Positions 58,701 through 64,000 of a stretch of 64,000 nt of DNA are shown one piece after another. The notes under the pieces were generated by a model, which had not been told where the DNA came from, searched no databases, and worked only from the letters and a program-made list of their open reading frames with translations. The translations under genes and the position numbers were made by a program. Within the stretch, counting starts at the first letter, position 1; each line of letters begins with the position of its first letter. Source of the DNA: Astropecten irregularis (lineage: Eukaryota > Echinodermata > Asteroidea > Paxillosida > Astropectinidae); the NCBI GenBank assembly GCA_963971285.1, contig OZ020262.1, forward strand, positions 3,908,082 through 3,972,081, written 5' to 3'.

Positions 58701-61352
58701 CAACACAGCTCACACATGTCCAGAGTGTCGATTATCAACAAAATATCAATTATCAACACCATCACCCAGCCCCTTCCCTCATAATGATTATGATACCACC
58801 ACAGCCTGCCTTCTATTCCCTCCCACAATGGGCCACCCTTCAGCTAGCTAGCTAGCCACCATATCAGTCTAAAAATGCTCCACAAGTGATTTAACATGCA
58901 GGTCTTTTGTTGCTGGGGATATCCAGTCTGTCACTACAGGAATGTCTGTTTCCGGTCTCACCAATATCCCTCTCGAGATTTGAGGCGAGAAAAGGGGGGG
59001 GGGAGGGGTTTAACCATTGGAAGTGTTTTGTTTTTCAGGTCTGAATTGAAAACGAATGAAAACCAATAAAAAAAACCCATCGCATTCATGACTTTTGCCT
59101 CAGAAATTTGCCAATGGAATCAAGGATCTCAAAATATGAAATGACAACTATGAAATACTGTATTTTAAGTAGAACAATTTTAACGGTATGTTTCTACCAT
59201 CACCATCTTTACACCCTGTAAGTTATAGGTAAAGGATTCATGTTTCTGCATGCAACCAAAGTATAATAGTAAATTTAAGTCTTCTATTGTTAATTCTCCC
59301 AAATCAACAGTAATAGTTTCATGTTGTCAGACTGAGACCTAAAGTGGTGACGTGGCCGGGAACCCGAGGAATAACTCGAACCCGAACCAATAGAAGAAGT
59401 ACCAGAGCTAGAATAATGGTGTCAGGTTTTTTTTCCTGGGCCGTCAATCAGGTACTATCTAAAAGTAAGGTTTAACCTGTAGGTAAGAGAGTCCCAGAAG
59501 TGGACACAATTTTTCCCAAACTGTGGCCTGAATTTTACCCAAACTGAGTTCATCCCTGATAAAAAAGGAGAAAGTTCTTGTGAAAGTGAAAATGAAGTTA
59601 GGAAAGTTTGCAAATACCAAAGGCTGCCTAAAGACAAACAAAACAGGTTTGACTGTTCCATTTTTCCTTTCGTTTTTGATTTTTAGTTGGGGCAGGGGTG
59701 TTTGTCGTCCATAAAACCCGAAAGGGGAAATAAATATTGCCTACCTGTCTTGACAGCGAAATTCCACAGTAAAACTAAAACTGAAGGAATTGTCTGCTTC
59801 TGCTCAAGGGTCAGGGGTCACGATCAAAGCGCTGGTGTCCCCGGCATTGAATTATGGCCAATAAAAGCCACCAATTTCAGGATTAATACAGGGGGGTAGG
59901 CGGCGGGGGTCAGGGGTCGCTGGGGCCACATTTTTTCCTCAATAACATTTGGGCGAAAAGTTGAAGGTTTCGTTTGGGGGGAACAAAAAAAAATAATCTC
60001 ATTGGTCTTAAAGTCAGGGTGCACAGTTTGAAAATTTCTCAAAGCATTATCCCAATTTTGCCTCGGATCAAAGGTGGAACATGGTCTGATGTCTTGAGAA
60101 ATTGCACAATTTGAGGTGATTTCTTAATCATAATTCATTTTTGATATTCGTATCTGTAGCATGGACTGTCTGTGCCTGTTGGGGTGGGGAGAGAGCCAAG
60201 AAAAATCTGACTTGACCAGGAATTGAACCCTGAACACCTGTGGTTTGACTTGAATCACCCCCAGGGGTTTTCCTCAAAGAATGCTACCAAGTGCAAAAGA
60301 ATGAAATGAAATGTTGGGGTGGAGTGATCTACAGTTATATACACCGATCTTGGTGCCATGTCAAATTCTAGAGAAACTTGATGTTTAATTCACGCTGTGT
60401 GTTGTCAAACAACAGAATGCAACAGAATGTAGTGCTGGAGTCTGTTGCATTGTAGAGTGAAAAACAGGCGCGGTTCTAGAGTCAAAATTTTGGGGGGGCT
60501 AGAAGAGCCATTATTTTGGGGGGGGCTAGAAGACCCAATATTTTGGGTTCTTCTAACACTCGCTTCTGCTTTGTCTTATTAGGAGAAAAACATGCACATT
60601 ATAGCCCTCACAACGCGTTTTTTATGTAATTGGTGCTTAATAACTGAAAAAATCCAGTATTTTCAATAGAACCGCGCCTGGTAAAAAAAAAAACATGTAC
60701 ATGCCAATCTTTGTACCATGCATCTACATAGCAACCGAATGCTACAGAACGTAGTGCTGGCGTATGTTGCATACATGTGGAGTGAACTAAAACAGAATGC
60801 AACAGAATGCTACAGAATGTAGTGCTGGAGTCTGTTGCATTTTGGAGTGAACTAATACACTGTAGTGTACATGCCAATCTTGGTACCATGTTTCTACCCA
60901 GCAACATAATGCTACAGAATGCTACAGAATGTAATGCTTGAGTGTAGTGTACAGAATGTAGTGCTACATACTACTACATACTGCTACTGTCTACGAAGCA
61001 ACAGAATGCAACAGAATGAAAGGATGGAGTCTGTTGCACTGTAGAGTGAACTGATAAATGCCAATTTTTGTTCAATGTATCTACATAGCAACAGAATGCT
61101 ACAGAATGTAAATTCCCTGAGTGTAGTGCACAGACTGTAGTGCTATACATGTACATGTGTAGAAGGTAAACATTTGCTATACTTACCGATGTAATTGTTC
61201 CACGCTGCCTCCAGCTCTGCTTGCTCTGCTAGACAACCCTTCATGGTGTTCACGCACATGTTGTAGCAGGGCTTGGTGGTAGGCAGTCCGCGGCAATGAG
61301 GGCAGTATGACATCCGCATCAGCGACTTCTGACACTCTGGTGTGGGTGTTAC
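37552..61352 (-). CDS. GPC: glypican of the GPC4/6 (dally-like) class, C-terminal part
   Basis: Five minus-strand exons (61187-61352, 56086-56216, 40327-40847, 38600-38772, 37552-37781) join in phase into 406 residues ending at TAG. The product is a GPI-anchored heparan-sulfate proteoglycan that modulates Wnt, Hedgehog, FGF and BMP signals at the cell surface. Residues 1-100 carry the cysteine-rich glypican core ([32 protein letters not shown]). A linker of about 120 residues with 12 consecutive glycines (200-211) follows, then MDKLV, C252, C265-WNG and [13 protein letters not shown]. Four Ser-Gly repeats (336-343) are the expected heparan-sulfate attachment sites, and the last 16 residues are a hydrophobic GPI signal. 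The N-terminal half, with the signal peptide, lies beyond 64000. The linker is about 75 residues longer than in human GPC4. Family assignment is very firm; the paralogue is less so. Confidence 0.95.
37990..38465. mobile_element. inverted-repeat element with TTAAAATTACTA ends
   Basis: TATATTAAAATTACTATCTA with AGCGCTAGCTC at the left is mirrored by TAGCGCTCTAGTCATTTTAA and TATAGCTC at the right. Its left part (TGATGCCTGCTGGGCGCATC, TTGTGCACAAACCTATGGAA) recurs inverted at 47585-47770. Confidence 0.65.
38600..38772 (-). CDS. GPC: glypican exon ([13 protein letters not shown])
   Basis: The acceptor TTATGTGTAG leads into [20 protein letters not shown]. The exon continues to [17 protein letters not shown] and ends before GTAAGT. 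The order matches GPC4, where GNGLANQ and YNGNDVDF occupy the same places. Confidence 0.95.
38875..39236 (+). mobile_element. TTAA-type MITE, copy 5 (glypican intron, diverged)
   Basis: The interior aligns with the family (ATTCATGGGCAAAAATATCA, ACAGTCATCTGTGAAA). The left end reads GAAGGTAATATCG and the right end has an extra GATA/CATGTA insertion. It begins about 100 bp upstream of the glypican exon at 38600-38772. Confidence 0.82.
40327..40847 (-). CDS. GPC: glypican exon (extended linker, poly-Gly, CWNG)
   Basis: The acceptor TTCTGTGCAG is followed by [13 protein letters not shown]. An acidic, Ala/Pro/Arg-rich stretch and 12 glycines precede [19 protein letters not shown] and [10 protein letters not shown]; the exon ends AG before GTGAGA. 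It is 521 nt, phase 0 to 2. The GC content is far above that of its introns. Both opposite-strand frames are open here, an artefact of the GC-rich coding sequence. Confidence 0.93.
40882..41085 (-). mobile_element. tRNA-related SINE next to a glypican splice acceptor
   Basis: It shows the same modules as the 24403 copy, starting on the minus strand at GATCCTTGGGATATAGCGG and ending CACTTTTCAATGACTCA. Its 3' end stops about 35 bp before the acceptor of the glypican exon 40327-40847, in the branch-point zone. Confidence 0.82.
42260..42522. mobile_element. TTAGGGCGACAG inverted-repeat element
   Basis: TTAGGGCGACAG starts it, is repeated directly near 42297, and its inverse CTGTCACCCTAA closes the element. 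It is about 263 bp and seen once only. Confidence 0.5.
43315..43425 (-). mobile_element. tRNA-related SINE, 5'-truncated
   Basis: The minus strand carries GCTCAGTTGGTTAGAGCACC and GGTTCGAATCCCACTCCAAT, then AATTTGTCTTTGTTCAC. The upstream non-tRNA module is absent, as expected for a 5'-truncated or old copy. Confidence 0.7.
47416..47567. mobile_element. CAGTGGAACGCC element, copy 2
   Basis: It reads in the opposite orientation: TACCGAACATCATCCTTGGC at the left, TTTGTTATAGTTGCATTCCA then CTGT at the right. Confidence 0.65.
47585..47770. mobile_element. related copy of the 37990 element, inverted
   Basis: GGGCGTATTGTGCTTCAATA, TTTTCCATAGGTTTGTGCAC and GCGCTCTAGTAATTTAATAA match the reverse of 38010-38200 and its end. 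One terminus is missing. Confidence 0.65.
48103..48280. mobile_element. GGGGTCGATTTCA fold-back MITE, copy 3 with internal duplication
   Basis: GGGGTCGATTTCACCAAAC opens and TTTGTGAAATCGAC closes it. A unit of about 33 bp containing CCCTACGTGGGATGCCCC is present twice inside (about 48170-48236), lengthening it relative to the other copies. Confidence 0.75.
48652..48669. repeat. poly-C run
   Basis: An uninterrupted run of about 18 C; similar runs lie near 57643-57656 and, as G, near 58996. Lengths may be assembly-sensitive. Confidence 0.8.
49576..49733. repeat. 85-bp tandem duplication of palindromic segments
   Basis: GAAATAAGATTTAAGGGGCT begins both units, 85 bp apart, and about 70 bp are identical. 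Each unit carries two palindromes: TTCTGCTTGCGTAAGCAGAA and CCATTATTGCAATAATG. Confidence 0.88.
49874..49976. mobile_element. GGCCTGTTTGTTT fold-back element, intact copy
   Basis: GGGGCCTGTTTGTTTAATGC and GCGTTTAACAAACAGGCCC form the inverted ends of a 103-bp element with TTA at the left edge and TAA at the right. Confidence 0.75.
50650..51357. repeat. TTG-rich minisatellite with ACCGGTA unit
   Basis: The left part is degenerate (TTG)n. From about 50900 a unit of roughly 32-39 bp, TTATTTACCGGTATGTTG followed by TTTTCTTGTTGTTG, repeats about twelve times with variable numbers of TTG. All three plus-strand frames stay open, which is a composition effect. Confidence 0.92.
51985..52228. mobile_element. 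GGCCAATTT/TGCTTAAGCA MITE, well-preserved copy
   Basis: GGGGCCAATTTGATAGAGCT opens it, then TTGCTTAAGCATAAAAAC; GTGCTTAAGCAGTTCTATAA then AATTGGCC closes it. It is 244 bp and non-coding. Confidence 0.75.
53030..53890. repeat. 21-bp minisatellite (GGCAATGACCAGGGGCACCAA)
   Basis: About 40 units of AAGGCAATGACCAGGGGCAC plus one base, with variants (AGAGTCACC, AAGTACACC, CCGGGGCACC). The period is a multiple of three with no stops, so long spurious frames (AMTRGTK on +, PLVIALV on -) run through it. Related arrays occur at 11418, 11716, 58130 and 62690. Confidence 0.93.
55158..55180. repeat. (AAG)n microsatellite
   Basis: About seven AAG units within a purine-rich tract. Confidence 0.85.
55330..56045. 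repeat. C-rich ATGTACCCCTTT minisatellite
   Basis: Degenerate units of about 16-20 bp (CATGTACCCCTTTGCCC, CATGAACCCC, TTTTATACCCA) run through both halves, split by a fold-back MITE at 55774-55896. Confidence 0.8.
55774..55896. mobile_element. GGGGTCGATTTCA fold-back MITE, copy 4, in a minisatellite
   Basis: AAGTTGATTTCAAGAAGCCC opens and AGTGAAATCGACCC closes it. CATGAA occurs on both sides, but that word is also part of the surrounding CATGAACCCC array, so the target duplication is uncertain. Confidence 0.7.
56086..56216 (-). CDS. GPC: glypican exon ([13 protein letters not shown])
   Basis: The acceptor ATCATTGCAG leads into AC-GCC-ATG. The exon encodes [20 protein letters not shown] and [15 protein letters not shown] and ends at TDK before GTTTGT. 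This is the best-conserved block of GPC4/6-type glypicans. Confidence 0.96.
56851..57206 (+). mobile_element. TTAA-flanked MITE, copy 6 (glypican intron)
   Basis: TTAA (56847-56850) precedes AGGTAACATCATACTTTGG; the right end GTATGATACTACCT meets TTAA at 57207-57210. The interior is near consensus, including the GATCTTTTAAAAGATC palindrome. Confidence 0.9.
58130..58430. repeat. degenerate 21-bp minisatellite, inverted
   Basis: Units such as CTGCCTTGGTGCCCCAGTGG and TTGCCTTGATGCCCCAGTCG repeat with many changes over about 300 bp. Confidence 0.75.
59166..59276 (+). mobile_element. TTAA-type MITE fragment (right end)
   Basis: Only the right third is present: AATTTTAACGGTATGTTTCT, CACCCTGTAAGTTATAGG and a decayed CCAAAGTATAATAGTA terminus. 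Confidence 0.65.
60405..61160. repeat. ACAGAATGCTACAGAATG degenerate tandem repeat
   Basis: CAACAGAATGCTACAGAATG, TAGTGCTGGAGTCTGTTGCA and GTAGAGTGAACT recur in order at least five times with variable spacing, directly before the glypican exon 61187. A short (about 60481-60690) segment within is unrelated. Confidence 0.8.
61187..61352 (-). CDS. GPC: glypican exon (cysteine-rich core)
   Basis: After the TTTCCTAG acceptor the exon encodes [20 protein letters not shown] then [13 protein letters not shown] and MKGCLAEQ, ending WNNYI with a split Asp before GTAAGT. Six cysteines match the conserved glypican pattern. It starts in phase 0, so the preceding exon must end in phase 0. Confidence 0.95.
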
Positions 61353-61542
61353 CTAGGAAACAGAGATAATACATCAATTAAATCCAAGAGCATCACATTG
61401 TTACATGTACATGTGCACATTTGAAGATGTATGAGAAAAATTTGCAATCCAATATTTTTTTTTTTCAAAAACAAAATAATTCTTATTTCACGGTTTGGTA
61501 GAATAAGACAAAGAGCAAAATTTTTCAAAATAAAAATGCCCA

Positions 61543-61715
61543 CTACAGTGGAACGCCGCTATAACAAACATGGCGGCATTCACAGATATTGTCAGTTAAA
61601 GTGTTCGTTCGTTAGTGACTTAAAGAATTATATTGGGTATGTCTTGTACACAAAGAAGTGGGAGCTAAGGATGATGTTCGGTATAGTGATGTTGGTTATA
61701 GGGGTTTTCGATTGC
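61543..61715. mobile_element. CAGTGGAACGCC element, copy 3
   Basis: ACAGTGGAACGCCGCTATAA opens it; GGAGCTAAGGATGATGTTCG is the shared interior; the right end is decayed. Confidence 0.65.
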
Positions 61716-61926
61716 AACAACAATAATTTGGTACTTCAAAAATTTAGCAGACTAGCAACTGAATAAAATTCAATAACTTATTTATTCATTTGTGGCTCAG
61801 TGACTGTGAGCAAACTCTTGATTTAAGGCGCTTCATACATTTGGAGTCATTGTTAGATTGGCCTTACTATTACAACAAAATTACATGCATGTTCTAATAT
61901 TTGTGATGGTGCACCTAACATTACAC

Positions 61927-62142
61927 TGTATACCGAACATCATCCTTGGCTCCCAATTTGTGTGTAAAAACATATCGAAAGGTTGTTGTTCAAAATTACT
62001 AAACCGAAAATTTGGCTATACTGAACATAATCCTTATGGCTCCCAGTTTTTGTGAACAAAACATATCCAACATTATTGTTTAAAATTTCTATAACGAATG
62101 TCCGCTCTAACGGACAATTTCAACGGACAGTGTTCAACTGAA
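61927..62142. mobile_element. CAGTGGAACGCC element, decayed
   Basis: The shared interior GAACATCATCCTTGGCTCCC occurs, and a second related CTGAACATAATCCTTATGGC, followed by CTATAACGAATGTCCGCTCT. It may be two overlapping remnants. Confidence 0.55.
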
Positions 62143-62689
62143 TTAGTTATGAAATCATAAAAAATGTATACATTAATTTTGGTTGGTTTATTTGAATAAC
62201 TATCCATATCAGGATTCGGTACGTAAATTATTCAGTTAAGTCCCAACCATAATGTTATTGCACGTATCGGATCCCAGTCACCTTTAACGCCGCCAAAAAG
62301 ACATCGGCAGAATAATTAATTTGGGAGCGGGGGAATTGATTTCATGGGGATCTGGTTGCATGTCGCAAACTGTAATTACACCGCAGATCGCATCAAGTTT
62401 TAAAGTTAGCCGCCGGGGACGTTGTGTGATGGTGGGCAAATCCGGGAAATGGAAAAACGGCCGAGAAGTTGATGAAATTCTGCTCGGGAAAAGGGGCATT
62501 GATACGTGCCTCCCCACTCCCCAGTCTCCACCCACATACACACCTATGGATACATGTACATGTACATGCACAATGGAGTATCATGTACATGCATGTACTA
62601 ATACTTGGCAGAAAATGTTATCGAGATAAAAGGCAAGGTAATTTCTCCCTTGAGAGAATTATAATACTGGTCTACTTGAACATTTGTTG

Positions 62690-63062
62690 GGGCACCAAGG
62701 CAATGGCAAGGAGCACTATGGCTAAGGGGTACCAGGGCAACGGGCACCAAGGCAATGGAAGGCAATGACCAAGGGCACCAAGGCAATGACCAAGGGGCAC
62801 CAAAGCAATGACCAGGGGCACCATTTACCAGGGCAATGATAAAGGGGCACCAAGGTAATACTAGTCCAGCCATGACAATGTAGTGGCCAGGGACACTAAG
62901 GCAATGATTTGGGGCGCAACAACAATAACCGAGGGACCAAACCATGACCAAGCACACTCGTAATCGGGCAACGACCAGAGACAACCCTAGCAATGACCAA
63001 GGGCACTGAGGCAATCATCAAGGGCACCAAAGCAATGACAAGGGGCACCAAGGCAATCACCT
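62690..63062. repeat. 21-bp minisatellite, second array
   Basis: GGCACCAAGGCAATGACCAA units repeat with degenerate spacers. The right edge AAGGCAATCACCTCT followed by ATGAAGTTCCTGCCT matches the right edge of the 53030 array (AAGGCAATCACCTCT, GTGAAGTTCCTACCCT). Confidence 0.82.
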
Positions 63063-63417
63063 CTGTTGCCTCCATGAAGTTCCTGCCTTGCAAGAGAAAC
63101 GCCTGACCGCAGACACACTGGAATGGTCTCATTTCCATGCATGTGCATAGCATTCCAACCAGACACTTCTCCATGTGTCTCCATACACAGGCCAAATCAA
63201 CTTCCTAACAGACAATTCTTCAGACAGTACTGAACACCCTTAGCTAAATGTTGTTACTAAGAATATTTATTCATTTCAATGTTAACAACGACCAAGGCAA
63301 AACTCCACAGTGTACCTCAAAACAAAAAATACAATTGATTAAAAAGCCGCATCCCATTTAAGTGATCCCCAGTTATCTCAGGTTGCAGTATTGCTAATGT
63401 TGCATGCATCTCAAATG

Positions 63418-63600
63418 ATCCTTGGGATATAGCGGGTTATGTGAGTGGTTTCATGGGTAATTGACTATTAGGGACACTGCCGACATAGGACTGGATCTAA
63501 ACTCAGTTGGTAAGAGCACTGGTACAGCAATTCGGAGGTCGCTGGTTCCAATCCTGCTCTAGTAAATTTGTCTTTGTTCACTATTCATTGACTTAAGATC
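63418..63600 (+). mobile_element. tRNA-related SINE, full-length
   Basis: GATCCTTGGGATATAGCGGG opens it, followed by GTGGTTTCATGGGTAATTGA, GGGACACTGCCGACATAGGA, the A-box region AACTCAGTTGGTAAGAGCAC, the B-box region GGTTCCAATCC and the tail TTTGTCTTTGTTCACTATTC. Confidence 0.78.
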
Positions 63601-64000
63601 ACAGTAATCCAGTCAGTTTCCCATGTAGTTATTTGATTTGTAGTTTAATCTTTACTTGCATGTTCTTGTCCTCTTGTCATTTAGCCTTTGGAAAAGATCC
63701 TGCCAGGATTGAAATGCATCAGGCCCTCCTAACTACAAGTATTTTGATAAATTTCAGGTCATTATTTTGGCTGATGAGCAGTTTGCAGCAGTTAAAGGGA
63801 GCATATAGGATTTGCAAGGCCTCCAAAAAAAAATTATTGATTTGAGACAGAAAATGGACTCAACAGTTCGTAAACAGTGCAAACAGTCACCATGGGAAAT
63901 CTTGGTTCATCAGATGCTGGGTTTTTCAAGCAAATCAGGATTTAGTGTCTTTTCCCAAAGATCGTTCATTTGAACGATTTTTGGAACTATTCTTCATGTT

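Larger units (their letters stand above)
56217..61186 (-). other. GPC: glypican intron, 5 kb
   Basis: It holds the TTAA MITEs at 56851 and 59166, the minisatellite at 58130 and the degenerate tandem repeat at 60405. No other exon is recognised. Confidence 0.6.
61353..64000 (-). other. GPC: glypican intron continuing past the window edge
   Basis: No upstream glypican exon is visible on the minus strand, so the preceding exon lies outside. The stretch carries CAGTGGAACGCC elements, a 21-bp minisatellite array and a SINE. ACATGTACATGTACATG repeats occur near 62550-62595. Confidence 0.6.

Overview
This window is eukaryotic, intron-rich and packed with repeats. Both recognisable genes are spread over many kilobases in short exons with GT-AG junctions. 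The rest is AT-rich sequence full of short inverted-repeat transposons, tRNA-related SINE-like elements and minisatellites. Gene content and repeat style fit a marine invertebrate, plausibly a deuterostome such as an echinoderm; this is an inference and the species is not proven. No operons, CRISPR arrays, viruses or functional tRNA genes were seen.

Gene 1 (+ strand, about 3.4 or 7.8 to 24.9 kb) is a complete RagA/RagB GTPase (RRAGA-type), the lysosomal amino-acid sensor switch of mTORC1. Exons 2-8 join in frame into 301 residues that match the family end to end. Two first exons are possible: a minimal MKKK exon at 3401-3412, which matches the conserved family N-terminus, and a 21-codon exon at 7844-7906 with a stronger donor. 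An M-box-like site (TCACATGA) lies 107 bp before the first of these.

Gene 2 (- strand, 61.4 to 37.6 kb) is the C-terminal part of a glypican of the GPC4/6 (dally-like) class, a GPI-anchored heparan-sulfate proteoglycan. Five exons encode the last 406 residues; the signal peptide and N-terminal half lie beyond the right edge. The linker after the cysteine-rich domain is unusually long (about 120 residues, acidic/Ala/Pro-rich, with 12 glycines in a row). The last exon carries four Ser-Gly dipeptides and a hydrophobic GPI-signal tail. The two genes are convergent, about 12.6 kb apart, and show no obvious functional link.

At the left edge (93-203, - strand) an open stretch ends at a perfect GTAAGT donor and may be the first exon of a divergent gene.

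Repeat landscape: at least ten families of fold-back or terminal-inverted-repeat elements are recognisable because two or more copies can be compared or because both ends are visible. They include a TTAA-flanked (piggyBac-like) MITE with six copies and one fragment, a TA-flanked MITE with another element nested inside it, and a 440-bp palindromic element with an apparent 10-bp target duplication. SINE-like elements with a tRNA module in their 3' half include one with a 13-bp target duplication inside another MITE. Minisatellites include a dispersed 21-bp family, a TTG-rich VNTR and several degenerate arrays. No wholly new multi-gene system is evident; the most unusual observations are the SINE architecture, the fold-back families, the 21-bp dispersed minisatellite and the enlarged glypican linker.
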